Positions 40,044 to 51,879 of a DNA stretch of 64,000 nucleotides are shown piece by piece. The DNA is taken from NCBI GenBank assembly GCA_021927905.1, contig BLLK01000020.1:186001-250000 (forward strand), written 5' to 3'. This DNA comes from Chaetoceros tenuissimus. Taxonomy: Eukaryota > Bacillariophyta > Thalassiosirophyceae > Chaetocerotales > Chaetocerotaceae. A program made the position numbers and the translations under genes. The notes beneath the pieces are model-generated. The model was not told the origin of the DNA, searched no databases, and worked only from the letters and a program-made list of their open reading frames with translations. Each line of letters starts with the position of its first letter. Position 1 is the first letter of the stretch.

Positions 40044-43000
40044 ATCGAAAGATGGGAACAATACCTTACTAGGAATCTAAATGAAAAAAAATAATTAATT
40101 TATTGTCTAGCTTTCAAATTACAATGCTTTGTCGTCATTTGATGTATTATAAAGTCAAAGGAAAGTATTACTTGCAAAGTAGTCGCTCAAGAGTCGGCAG
40201 AAAGCTGCAAGTTAGAGTACAACCTCGACTGAGGTAAGATGATTCATACATAGTCATTTCTGCAAAAGGTATTAGTATCAAACAGGATTATAAAGTTTGT
40301 AGAGACGGTAGAGCTTGAAAGCCTCGAACAGGAGTGTAACATCGAGCAAGGTAAGACGGATGAATCATACGTAGTTGCTTCTGGAAAAGCTTCAAGAAGA
40401 AGCATAACTTCGAGTGAGGCAAGTTCGAGGCATTACTTCAATCAACTTTCATTTGTAACAAGAAGCTACTTATTTGTCTACCTCGTTCATTACATGAGTA
40501 GCTTCATACTTACTTTTTTTCTTCGGATTACGAAGTAAAACTACGTCGAGTGAGGTTTGGTTCATCATACATAGTCGCTTCCATAACGAAGTAAATCAAG
40601 GCATTATACTTCAATCCTCTTTCCTTTTTTGCAACAAGTAGCGACTCCTCAGCCTCGTTCATTATTCATTTAGCTTCTTACTTACCAATGTCATATAGAC
40701 TACGAAGTATTCCGAGGTAATACTTCAATCCTCATAATCTTTAGTCAAAGGGAAGTATTATTACCTCAATAGTCACTCCAGAAGCGGCTGATAGCTTCAA
40801 GAAGTAGGATAACCTCGAGTAAGCTTACTTACCTTCTGCCTACAGACTACGAAGTAGATAGAGGCATCTACTACAATTAATTGTAACAAGAAGCGACTTA
40901 TCCACCTCGTTCCATAAATGAGTAACTTCTTATTTACCTTTTGCCTACGGACTACGAAGTAAAACATGAAGAGACGTTCGAAAGCCGCAAGCAGGAGTAT
41001 GACCTCCAGTAATGTAAGATTCATCTTACATACAAGTAGTCGCATCTACAAAATCTAATGTAAGTGTCATAACGGATCATGTAGTCAAACGGAAGTATTA
41101 TTATCTAAGTATTCAATCCAGAGGTGGCTGAAAGCTTAAAGAAGAAGTGTAACCTCGAGTGAGGTGAGGTTCATCATAAATAGTCGCTTCTGGGAAAGCC
41201 TTTAGTCTCAAACCATATTGTATAGTCAACGGAAGTATTAATTCAAAAGTTGTCGCTCCAGATATTGCTGAATGCCTCAAGAAGAGGTATAATCTTCAAT
41301 GAAACGATGTTCATTATACATAGTCGCTTCATGAAAAGCTATTGGTCTCAAACCGGATTATAAATCAAAAGGGGAGTGTTATTACCAAAGTAGTCACTAC
41401 GGACACTGCTGAAAGATTCAAGAAGAAATATAAACTCGAGTGAGGCGAGGTTCATCATACATAGTTGCTTTTGGAAAAGCTTTTAGTCTCAAACCGGATT
41501 ATGTAGTCAAGGGAAGATTACCAAAGCAGTCACTCTTCATTATACATAGTTGCTTCTGGATAAGCTATTACTCTTGTCGCTTTTGGAAAGGCTATCGATA
41601 TCTAACCGGATTGTAAAGCTAAAGAGAAGTATTAGTATTATTTCCAAAGTAGACACTATAGAGCTTGCTGAAAGCCCCAAGAAGAATTGTAGCCTCGAGT
41701 GAGGCGAGGTTCATCATACATAGTCGCCACAAAAAAGCTATCAATGTCTAACTGGATTGTAAAACTAAAGAGAAGTATTATCACCAAAGTAGACACTATA
41801 GAACTTGCTGAAAGCCAAAAGTGAAGCACTATTAGACTCAAAGAACTATTTCCTAGATTGAGGTAAGATTTATCATAGGTATTCGCTTCTGAAAAAGTTA
41901 TAACTCTCTAAACCAAATTATAAAGCTAGAAGAGTATTATTATTGCCAAAGTACTTGCTAAAGAGCAGGCTGAGACTATAATGTTGAATACTTCTATGTA
42001 GTCGCTTCCGGAAGCACCATTACTCTCATAACGGATTATAAAGCTAAGAGAATAGTATTATTACCAAAGTACTCACTCCAGAAGCACCTGAAAGCCAAAG
42101 GAAGGAATATACCTTCAAGTGAGGGAAGATCATTCTTACATAGTCGCTTCTGGAAAAGCTATCTTTAAGCTGAGACTATAATGTTCAATACTTCTACGTA
42201 GTCGCTTCTGGAAGCGCCATTACTCTCATAACAGATTATAAAGCTAAGAGAATAGTATTATTACCAAAGTACTCACTCCAGAAGCACCTGAAAGCTAAAG
42301 GAAGGAATATAACTTCAAGTGAGGTAAGATCATTCTTACATAGTCGCTTCTGGAAGAGCTTTTAGTCTCAAAACGGATTATAAAGCTAAAAGGTAAGTAT
42401 TAGCACAGTATTAGGCTCAAAAACAGATTGCAAAGCTAAAAGGGAAGTATTATTACCAAAGCAGTCGTTCTAGAAGCAGCAGATAGTATTGAGAAGAAAT
42501 ATAACGTATCAAAATAGATAGGAAAGTAAAAGGTAAGTATTATTACAAAAGTAGTCTTTCCAGAGGCTGTTGCAAGCCTCAAGAAGGAGTAAAACCTCGG
42601 CTGAGGTAAGATTACTCCTACGTAGTTGTTTCCGGAAGCACTATTAGGCAGTATCAAACCTGATTTCAAAGGTAAGTATTATTACCAAAGTAGTCGCCCC
42701 AAACAGTATCATCGAGTAATGACTGTGGTAGTAGGAAGGAATATTACCTCCACTGAGGCAGGAGTATTCATACGTAGTCGCTTCTGAAACAGGTATCACT
42801 CTCGAACCGAAATAAAAAGTCAAAAGAGATGTATAATAACCAAAATAGCTACTATTTGAGACTGAAAGCCAAGAAGAAGTATAACATTGACTGACGTAAA
42901 ATAAATAATTCGAAATCGCTTCTGTAAAAGCTATTAGTCTCAAAACGGAGTATAAAGCTAAAGGGGAGTATTACATCCAACGTGTTTGCTTCAGAGGCAG

Positions 43001-43706
43001 CTGAAACAAGCCTCAAGAAGAAGTATAACCTCGACTGAGGTAAGGGTAAGATTAATCTTACATGATCTTTTCTGTGGCGGAATAATCTAATGCTGAGTAT
43101 GGGAATGTTAAAACTTGATGTAGATTTGTTTGTTGTACTTTTTCATCGCTGAAGTAATGAATTTGAATTTAAAATTAGTAAAGATTGATGATACGTACAT
43201 ATTTCTTATCGTTTTCTGAGATGACGTCATCAGTATAAGTAAAAATGTCTTCTGTCTATTTCCTTCCTCTTCCTGTGTAAAACGAAAAATAGCCATTTGG
43301 CGTCATTGCTATCCTTCCCCTCCCCATTTCCTTTCCCTTCCTATCACTCTCGTATCTTCTTTCAAATCTCCCAACCCAACAAAATCAAAAATAAAAGAAG
43401 ATCTTCAATAACAGCTGTTGGATGGTTCGATGTTCGATGTTCGATGAGCTTCCAACAAAAGCAGCTTTTGATGACACATCTCTCTCTTCACTTAATTCGC
43501 AACATCAACAGACAGAAGGTATTCATCACTTTCATAATTCTGATTGATTGACTCATAAAGAGAGATAGACATACTAGAGACTCTACGCTTTACTAGACAC
43601 AGAAGTATTATACTCTCCTAGAAAGAATAGAAAACACATATCTTTCAAACATATAAAAGCATTCCAAAGACACATCATCAATCAGTCGAACTTCAACTTA
43701 GTTTCA
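40044..43706. repeat. Diverged satellite array and promoter of the third M50 gene
   Basis: From about 40100 to 43060 the sequence is a head-to-tail array of roughly 15-17 diverged units of about 140 bp. Landmarks are AAGTATTATTACCAAAGTAGTC, then CCAGAAGC..GCTGAAAGC, CCTCGAGTGAGG, CATAGTCGCTTCTGG and TCTCAAACCGGATTATAAAG. CCAGAAGC and GCTTCTGG are inverted copies about the CCTCGAGTGAGG centre, so a unit can form a dyad. Two near-identical 200-bp blocks (start at about 41971 and 42171) show a recent higher-order duplication. No coding frame is conserved. 43061-43706 is the likely M50 promoter, with TGACGTCA at 43222 and GTTCGAT three times near 43425. Confidence 0.8.
43222..43229. promoter_or_regulatory. 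TGACGTCA bZIP-type site
   Basis: Perfect palindrome about 480 nt upstream of the third M50/EGY-like gene, just after the satellite array ends. Confidence 0.4.
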
Positions 43707-46287
43707 ATGAAAATGAAAATTCCAGAAATGACAATCGTTCAATATTTGTTGGCAGTCTCTACTGTCAATGTATTGACCAGCAATAGTTACAGTAGTCAAG
43801 TATCGGCATTCAGCTTCTCTCCTGCCTCTACTTCGACATTCAACAGATTCAACAACAAGAAGAAAAGTTCTTCATTTGCATTGTTTGCTGAAAAAGAAGA
43901 AGAAGAGATTCCATTCTTTGCTCGAACTCCGACATTCATGCCACTCACTCCTGAAGAACCAACAGAAACTGAATCTTCCTCTACTAGTTCTACTTCTACG
44001 GCTACATTGTCACCTGCAATACTCGAAGCACAGAAACTCAAACAAAGAGCTGAAAAGGAAAGACTTGAAGCGGAACGTCTCTCGACTCAACTTTTATTGG
44101 ATAAAATATCTCATTTGGAGCAACAGTTGGCTAGTGTGAATTTGAAATTACAGCAAGGCGTCGATGAAAAGAATCTTGAGAAGCAACAGAAGGACATTGA
44201 ACTTCAAATTGCAATGCTACAAAAGCAATTGACAAAAGATAATGGAAGTACTACTAGTAGCAATGCAAATACAAGTGCTACTTCTACTAGCAACAGTAAA
44301 ACCATTGAAACATCTTCCAATACACCACTTGTATCTCCTAAACGATCAATAGCACCGATGCCACCACTCCTACAGGAACAAAGAGTACAAGCATTTCTAT
44401 CCTTTTCACCCAACGTCCAAGCACTCTTTTCAGAAGCTACCAATATAAAATTAGACTCACCAGTCACCAAACTCACTGCTGAAAAAATTATGCAAAAATG
44501 TTATCAAACAGAACAACAACGTAAACTTGACACTTCCATTCCAATGGATCTATATGATATCGCCAATGCACAAGCGGGTTATGAAACACTTCCACCACCG
44601 ATTCAAAGTATGATTCAAGAATCTGTAAAGTTGCCAAATTGTCAAAATAATACACTTGTAGTGGAGAAACTTATCCAGGATCAAAAAGTACAACGGACAC
44701 ATGATGGTGGAGTTGAATTTAAAATGGATGATCCCTATGAAGAAGAAGAGGAACGTGGTTCTTCTAGGGAGTTTACAGAGGAGGAACTTTTAGAGGCACG
44801 GAAATTGTATGAGAATTTACCAACGGCAATGAAACTTATGTTGACCAATTCTATTAATGTCAAGAATGATGCAAATTCCACCATGATTGTGGATACTTTG
44901 ATTAAAGAAAAGAAATTACTTCCTGCCAAGGATGGAGTTGAATTTGTAGTCTTTGGTGATGGAGCAGATGAAGCGATGGAACAGTTGGAAGGGTATGGAT
45001 ACATCAAAGGGATGTTACCGGAAGTCACGAGAAAGGAAGGTATGGAACCTAGTGAAGAGGATGCGGATGCTTTCTTTCGTCTTTTGGGGAAAAAGAGTTT
45101 CAATCCTACGAATAAACCTGAAAAGATTCCTGGTGGATTCATTATTCGTGGTGAGAACATGTTGGAAAATGGAGATGCGTTAGTGAAAGTAATTGACCAA
45201 GCTTTGAAAGAATCGCCATTGAAGGAGAAATTGTATTATTATTACATAAAGGATCCTACTTTAGTGACGGAGCAACAGTTTGAAAATGATGATTTTGAGA
45301 ATCCAGTCATTGTATTGACTGGAAATGATTTGACTCCTACTACCAATCGCTTTGTCAAGCCGATCGTTACTGCTTTAGGAGGACTTTCGATTGCTTCGTT
45401 TGCAGTTGCAACTTGTCTTGCTACCAATATGGAGATGGATCTTGAAGTAATGGAAAGCATGACTTCGCCTTTGGTATTTTCTATTCTAGGAGTCATGATT
45501 GCACATGAATTCATGCATCAACTTGTGGCGTTGAAGGATAAGGTATGTTGTATTGATTTATTTGCAAAGCGAATTTCTTTCATCTTGTAACTCATGTTTC
45601 TTCACTTCAAAGTTCAAAGCGGGAACTCCGACAATCGTACCTTCTATTCAACTTGGACTACAAGGTTGCATTACACCAGTTATGTCTCCTCCGCCAAGCT
45701 CAAATTCATTATTTGACTTTGCTATTTCTGGACCTTTGCTAGGAATGTTTCTATCTGTATTTCTAATGTATGCAGGATTGGAAAAGCAAGTTTTTATGGA
45801 TGCAGCATCTCAAGCGAATCTACCAAGTTTACCAGTTGATTTAGTAAGATCAAGTGGGCTTGCGGGAGGTATGGTAGAATGGCTATTAGGAGGTGGAACC
45901 CTTGTTTCGAATGACGCAGATCCACTAGGTGCATTGATCAAACTCCATCCATATGCTATTGCAGGCTATGTAGGTATTGTTACGAATGCACTAGCTCTAT
46001 TGCCAATCGGAAACACGGATGGTGGTAGAATAGCGCAAGCTATGTTTGGAAGAAGCTTTGCAAAGTTCATTCGGGGAGTGACTCTTGTGTTGATGGTACT
46101 TGCAGGCTTTTTCGGGGATGACACCGCGAATTTATTATTGTTCTACGCAATCTTTTGTCAATTTTGGCAAAAGGACTCTGAGATTCCATGCAAGAATGAA
46201 GTAGATGGTGTAAATGATGTTCGGGCAATTATTGCGTTTATGACTGCTTTCCTTGTCGGTTTAGCGGTAGTTCCTCTTTCTTCCTAG
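43707..46287 (+). CDS. M50 site-2 protease (EGY-like), plastid-targeted, third copy
   Basis: Exons 43707-45542 and 45613-46287 (70-nt intron, phase 0); 836 residues. Signal region with VSAFSFSP (plastid site), a Ser/Thr-rich linker and a coiled coil (about 110-165). Two or three helical repeats follow (FTEEELLEARKLYENLPTAMKLML). Then VTRKEG and KIPGGFIIRG, shared with the other M50 genes here. HEFMH at 600-604 is the zinc site and LPIGNTDGGR the second ligand motif; hydrophobic segments flank both. Splicing restores the FKAGTPTIVPSIQLG segment parallel to NITIPTLVPSLGTG in the 6071-8896 gene. An acceptor 7 nt further on cannot be excluded but would break the frame. Confidence 0.87.
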
Positions 46288-46348
46288 ACTAGATACAAAT
46301 AGCGTGTACATAAAATAGATCAATTGGTAAAAAATCTAAAGATTATCT

Positions 46349-48370
46349 TTAAACTTTCTTGATAAGCCCTTGATCAAAGCAGAATACTTCTTCCTCGTCC
46401 TCAGAATCATCCTCAAAAGCAGGCACTTTGGTAACTGTCATGATATCAACAATAGTTTGTTGTTCTATCAAATCTTTCATTCTCATTCGCTCTAATTCTT
46501 CATCATGACCACTATCGACGACCACATCGAATTCATCCTCCTTTTCAATATATTCCATATTCTTTTGTAAGGCTTGAAAGTCAGGTGCAAATTGCGACCA
46601 CTCTAAATTCTGTCCCCAAATGTCAATCATTCCGTCGGAGGTCCCAACCGTGATGAATGCTCTTGTTGGGTGCCAAGAGAGACTATAGAGAGTCACTTGA
46701 GGACCCATGAGTTGATCAATGAGAATGCCTATGCAAAGAGTGGAATATTGGTTAGTTAGAATCAGTAGATTTTGAGGCAGACTTCTATATTATTCTAGTC
46801 CATATTTACCTGTTGCCGTGTTCCAAAAGTATAATTCGTAGCGATCTCCTGCCTCTTCATTGTTGCAACCTCCCACTACATATTCCCCATCTCCTGAAAA
46901 GTCACATGCATACCACTTTGACTTGGAAACAACATCTTGAAAAGAGAACCTAGGTTCACATTGAATTTTCTGTTGCCCCTTTGACAGCTCTGCTTGATTC
47001 TTACACTCTTTTACATCGTATAGCTTCAATGTGTCCTTGGCATTTACCAAAAGCAATTGATCATTTCGACTCAACCGAATTTGGCTACCAGATGTATTAC
47101 CTCCCAAATCTAGATAATGAAGATTAGAAAGAATTCTAGTCACCACAGTTTTGTTGGCATGCTCATCATCCATATCCATATCTAAATCATCATTTTCATA
47201 GGTACTAGCATCTGCTCTTGGAAACATTTGTTTCACGTAATTCTCATCGAGTTCGATAAATAATAGTTTTCCACATTTGGTAACTGCATAAATATTTCTT
47301 CCCTTGGTATCAAATGTAGCAGCCATGACATGATATGGCAATACTTGTCCCATTAAATCCTCACTTCCCGGTTTACTCAATACCGCATGATATCCATCGG
47401 AATGACTTGGATCGGTATGAAAGCCATCATAAAAAGCATACACAGGAATATGCATCAATACCAAACTTCCATCTTGCAAACATGCAAGTGCTCCACTACC
47501 CATTGGATGTATTTCCGCACATAAACCTAATGCCGAAGGCAACTTCATAACAATCGCCTGATACCAAACATTAAACTGGTGATGATCCATAGTATTCCCA
47601 CCTCGACAATCACTCCAAGATTTCGTTTCAGTGATATACCGCACACGTTCATATTGCATCTTGACATTAATATCCATCGGAACACCTTCATTTGTTTTAG
47701 AACCATTATACTTTTCCGAAATGTAATCATCTTCCTCATCCATTTTGACAGATTTACCCTTTTTCAATAACAAATCATGAGATAAACCCTTGACAACATC
47801 CTGTGTCCCAAACGGATGTGCATTATCAATGAAACAAATGTGATCATCTGCAAAACTCGCTATACAAACTTTACGACTTCTTTTAGAGAAGGACGTGGAT
47901 GTGATTCCATTGGAGAATAAATGAGAATCTTGATCCATTGTATCTTTATGTGGAGGCAAAAAGATGGATGATAGTGTACGGGATGTTAGGTCATAATATG
48001 GTACTGCTCCACTGCCATGTCCTGCTATAATGTAATTTCCTCGATGTGAGAATTTGACCGAGAAGCAGGAGTACCATTCATCATTTTGATCTTCTTGTGG
48101 AGTCGAACTGTTTTTGTTGCCGGAGTTCTTTTTTCGTTTGCGAAGAGCTTTCTGTTTTCTTTTAGAGGATGAAGCAGGTGGACTCGATGTTTCTTGTACT
48201 GGAGATTGAGAAGTCACTGGATCTAATCTCATGGGTGATGTTCCACTAGTAGCTCCTCCTGACGATGTAGAAGCAGGTCGAGGTGGATGAAAAGATCGGG
48301 GAAGAATGAGAGTAGAATCAATCCGATCCGGCAATTGTCTGCGGAAAGGATTCAAGAGAGCAAGATTCAT
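46349..48370 (-). CDS. RBBP5: RbBP5/Swd1-like WD40 subunit of COMPASS (SET1) complex
   Basis: Exons 48370-46810 and 46728-46349 (81-nt intron, phase 1); 646 residues. It starts MNLALLNPF, matching the MNLELL start of animal RbBP5. A low-complexity Ser/Pro/Lys insert (about 30-95) interrupts the first blade. WD40 blades follow, and the C-terminal part is diagnostic: GDGEYVVGGC, TLYSLSWHPTRAFITVGTSDGMIDIWGQN, WSQFAPDFQALQKNMEYIEKEDEFD. After the propeller comes an acidic tail, in RbBP5 the part that contacts the methyltransferase and ASH2L. COMPASS methylates histone H3 Lys4 in the nucleus. Single clear ATG; no upstream in-frame ATG. Confidence 0.88.
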
Positions 48371-49015
48371 GTTATATTGTATATTGAAGAGTGATACTAG
48401 ATAAATGTATATGTTCAAGGTAATTGTAGGTATGGTATGTGGTACCTAGGATCTAAAATGCATCAAGAATGTTTGTTGAGGCTATGTTTTTGCAAGACGA
48501 GCCAGTATGAACAGCTATGAAACTATGAACTCAGAGGACGATCTATCTTTAGTACACATCCCGGGGCTACGCAAATTGGTAATCACCATACAATTGAGGA
48601 TCTAAGTAATTGAAAACAAATTATTTCAGATACGAATAGGAAGCAAATTATTGCAAAGAATCGACCATAAACTGCATTTACTTGGTAAGTAAAAGTTGAA
48701 TAGTGCAATGATGCATGAACGTCAACTCTTCATCAGAAAGAATTTCCCGTAGCCCTCATGAGTCGATCAAAATTTGAAACATGAAAGTTTGTACTTTTTG
48801 TTGGAAAATGTACAAGGATCATTCTACAACTTCAACTGTACCTAGATGAGATATAAAAAGGTCTTTTCCTGCAAGGAGCCCTGGAACTTTGTACTGTGCA
48901 TTGAGAAAAAGTCAACCCTATGCTGATTTGAAATGTTCATCATGTAGATAGAAGCTGCTCCAACGCGAATCCTAATCGTGTACGTACATTTCTGTACTTT
49001 AAAACGGCTTTGGCA

Positions 49016-49023
49016 TGACGTCA
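49016..49023. promoter_or_regulatory. TGACGTCA bZIP-type site
   Basis: Upstream copy of a repeated block; the 16 nt TGACGTCATACTTATT is identical to that at 49604. Confidence 0.4.
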
Positions 49024-49262
49024 TACTTATTGTTGGAAGACGCTCACATAGATGGGAAGCTTTTGCTGTGTTTCATCACTTTTCCACACCAACAAGGAAC
49101 AGAAGTATGCAAGGAAAAGTATCATCTCTTTCCTTATTTATTTCAATCCTCGATAGTTTCAGAAATCATCATCTTTATAATTACATCGTAAATGAATTGT
49201 CTAATGAATGAAGTAAAATGAGAGTTCCTCAGCAGGGGCTCGAGCGACCGACAACAAGAAAG

Positions 49263-49289
49263 CAACAAGGAGCGACTCGCTCCTTGTTG
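49263..49289. repeat. Perfect 13-bp inverted repeat (hairpin)
   Basis: CAACAAGGAGCGA and its exact reverse complement separated by one base; a stable stem in RNA or DNA. It lies in intergenic sequence. Confidence 0.7.
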
Positions 49290-49603
49290 AGAACAAGAAG
49301 AAATCATAGCTTTAGCCAGAAAATTTGCTTTTTCTCAATCAGAGTGACATCGATCTTTTTGACAAGATACATCAGTCAATATCGATATCTAATACAACTA
49401 TTTCTGTTAGGATCCCTGGGAATATTGTCTGTAGAGCAAGATATAACAAATCAAATGACCATTTTTCATGTTTTTCCTTCCTGACTATTTTGTCGGAATA
49501 TGTGCTGCTTTGCACATAAGGAACTCAAAAGAACCGTTGGTAGTGTTGTATTTCAACTTCATCCTCATCTTGTACGTATCTCTGTTTCGAAATGGTTGAA
49601 ATA

Positions 49604-49611
49604 TGACGTCA
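49604..49611. promoter_or_regulatory. TGACGTCA bZIP-type site
   Basis: About 205 nt upstream of the ATG of the sulfotransferase-like gene. Confidence 0.42.
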
Positions 49612-49815
49612 TACTTATTTGTTGAAGACATTTAGCGTGTGGCTGAAGACATTTTATACACAACAACAACAACGACGAGAAAAAGAGATATTCTTTGCAA
49701 CGTATCGAGCCTTCCCTATGTTGAATTCAATCCGCCCGTTGTTGTAGCTCTCCCTCTGCCAGCATTACAACTTATTAAAACGTTTGACTTGTATCTATTC
49801 AATAAAAATCTTAAA

Positions 49816-51228
49816 ATGAACGAGGAGACAGGAGCATTATCTATTGAATCCATGAGAGATGATCAACTCGGACTCACAAGCAATCTAGACAACCCCAATA
49901 CACCAAACCGCATCAGCGATAACTTTCACCGAAGACCAAGAAGTCCAAGGTATGATCGAGCAGGAATGGTTTCCTTCATGTGCCTCAATCGTATCCGTGG
50001 TTTAGCAAGACATCCTCAGTTTAAAATGTACGGGTTCGTTTCACTCGCATTCATCATGGGGCTTGTAATTGGACACATCTCGACACCTACTTCCAAAGGT
50101 ATTCCAAAAGATGCAGTAGTTGATCAAGAAACGGGTGAAGTCGTCGTTCCATTTGATGATGAACACGTGAATGAAAAATTTGAGGATAATAAATTATCCG
50201 ACTCGTTTTTGAATTCACGCATGGATAATTTCTATTCTTGGTTTGAAGGTGATGGAGAAGAGACGGAAGTATTGAGAAATGATGCGGATTCCAACGGGGC
50301 AATTCTTGATTTTGCAGTGGTTGGTTATGCGCATTGTACTTTGGATCTTTCCAAAGCTTTGACGAATGTAGCTGCTATGCCAACAGGGGATGTTTGTACT
50401 CCTCTCGAAAAGACTGTCTGGTATGCCTACAAGAATTGGCCTGATTCCTATGGAGAAGATAAATTATTGAAGGGGTCTCATTGCTCTACTTACATTGCAG
50501 CGGGCCATGACGATTCTACCAGACAGTTCAATCAATATTTGCCAAAGACTAAAATGTTGGTAGGGATTACCCATCCTATCATTTGGTTCAAGACTTTTTG
50601 GGATCAATTGTCCGGTAACAATCGCATCGGATGGGCAAACAATGATCCGTACTCAATTATGGACTTGTGTCTTGGAAGAGCTTGTCGTGAAGAATGTAAA
50701 GAGCATCAAATATTCTGCGTACATAAATCACGCTTTCATTTGGGCTTGGCAAAACTTGGTAAGACTGATTTGAGTGACGATGAGAGACAATTGCTTGCAC
50801 CGGATGATCCAGATGGAGGTGCCGAATTGAAAAATGAAAATATTCGCAATCCAATCTTTTTATATGATAACTCTGAATTGGGTGAAGATTACTTTTGGGA
50901 ATCGGTTGCACAATTCCTTGGTGTAGATAACTTTGCGCATTCTGAACAGGAAGCGCTAGAGAGGAAGCAAAACCTAGAAATGATGGAAGATGTTCAGTCG
51001 CTTGATTTCTGTGATGCAAAGTATCATGACTTTAGAGCAAAGATGATGGAATACTCTCATCAGATGGGAGAATGGCTACAACAATACTTTATTCCTCTTG
51101 CTTTGGATCATAATCGTCAAGATGTTGCAGTTGCAAATCCAAGAAAGTTTTATTTACTTGCGGAACAATATAAACAAGATCCGTGTGGTATTTTAAAACG
51201 AAACAGTCAGGGGAAGTTTGAGTTGTAA
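49816..51228 (+). CDS. Type II membrane sulfotransferase-like protein
   Basis: 470 residues from the first ATG in the frame (MNEETGAL). A TM at about 75-95 (YGFVSLAFIMGLVIGHI) with a basic cytosolic side suggests a Golgi type II protein. The lumenal part resembles carbohydrate sulfotransferases of diatom type: LDFAVVGYAHC, the 3'-phosphate region KMLVGITHPIIWFKTFWDQL, then IFLYDNSELGEDYFWESVAQFLGV and a Tyr/Phe-rich C-terminal helix (YSHQMGEWLQQYF). The usual P-loop (KxGTT) is not obvious, so the assignment rests on overall order of motifs. A possible role is sulfation of cell-wall polysaccharides. Confidence 0.6.
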   Translation: MNEETGALSIESMRDDQLGLTSNLDNPNTPNRISDNFHRRPRSPRYDRAGMVSFMCLNRIRGLARHPQFKMYGFVSLAFIMGLVIGHISTPTSKGIPKDAVVDQETGEVVVPFDDEHVNEKFEDNKLSDSFLNSRMDNFYSWFEGDGEETEVLRNDADSNGAILDFAVVGYAHCTLDLSKALTNVAAMPTGDVCTPLEKTVWYAYKNWPDSYGEDKLLKGSHCSTYIAAGHDDSTRQFNQYLPKTKMLVGITHPIIWFKTFWDQLSGNNRIGWANNDPYSIMDLCLGRACREECKEHQIFCVHKSRFHLGLAKLGKTDLSDDERQLLAPDDPDGGAELKNENIRNPIFLYDNSELGEDYFWESVAQFLGVDNFAHSEQEALERKQNLEMMEDVQSLDFCDAKYHDFRAKMMEYSHQMGEWLQQYFIPLALDHNRQDVAVANPRKFYLLAEQYKQDPCGILKRNSQGKFEL

Positions 51229-51879
51229 AAATAGCTTGGAAATGCATATAGTAAATTGAATTTAAATATCTTGATACGTATTTGTTCTACTCATTTTGCT
51301 TGTTGTTCAGAGAATCATTGATATCAAGTCTTTAAAATTCATAACTTACCGACAGCTCATTTTTTTAAAAACCTTTACAAAATTACAAGCAAGCTATCTT
51401 TTCTTGCGTGTGTCATTTACTAAGCATTTGCCAGCCAGCCATTGTTGGATGGTTCCAAGAAGAATTTCGAGCAATGTAGAGTTTGCACTCTTGATAGAGT
51501 GATGATGCATCCATATAGACCCATGATATAAGAATCGAATGAGTACAAACTATGCCAGGCTGATTCGAATATACACCATTATAATAACCACAATCAGTAA
51601 TATGATTCATTTTTTCTTCAGATAGCTTCACCTTTTTCGGATAAACATTGCTGGCCTTGGAATTAGATTTTTTTAATTGAAAATTCTCATCATATGTGCT
51701 ACACTATGTTTCAAAACTAAATGGATAACTACGAAACAAAATCCTATATTACAATGACATGCATGTTTTGTTGCGACAAAAGTAGATGAAAATAGCCAAA
51801 AGGGCAATTGTAATGAAATCAACGCGCAACGAAAAAGTCGCATCATCAATGACCCTCTCATCTCCAACCGTTTCGTTTC
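51229..51879. other. Intergenic region
   Basis: 651 nt. A minus-strand open frame of about 90 codons (51413-51700) has no good start and reads NHITDCGYYNGVYSNQPG; it may be a gene fragment but I cannot place it. Otherwise AT-rich and featureless. Confidence 0.4.

Larger units (their letters stand above)
48371..49815. promoter_or_regulatory. Long divergent intergenic region with repeated TGACGTCA blocks
   Basis: 1.4 kb between RbBP5 and the sulfotransferase-like gene. Two related blocks, about 48965-49050 and 49565-49645, share TGACGTCATACTTATT followed by GTTGNAAGAC, at 49016 and 49604. A 13-bp perfect inverted repeat with 1-nt loop lies at 49263-49289. Short open frames are present but none has recognisable features. 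The second block lies just before a CAACAACAACAACGACGAG leader, so it is probably the core promoter of the gene at 49816. Confidence 0.55.

Noticed and set aside
40100-43060. Several open frames within the satellite array
   Set aside because: They are short, on different strands and frames, and not conserved between repeat units.
43425-43450. GGTTCGAT repeats as a possible tRNA B box
   Set aside because: No cloverleaf or A box could be drawn around them; the motif is a simple three-fold GTTCGAT iteration.
49218-49484. Open frame of 88 codons with hydrophobic end
   Set aside because: It runs through the perfect hairpin and promoter blocks, with no homology or codon bias I can see.
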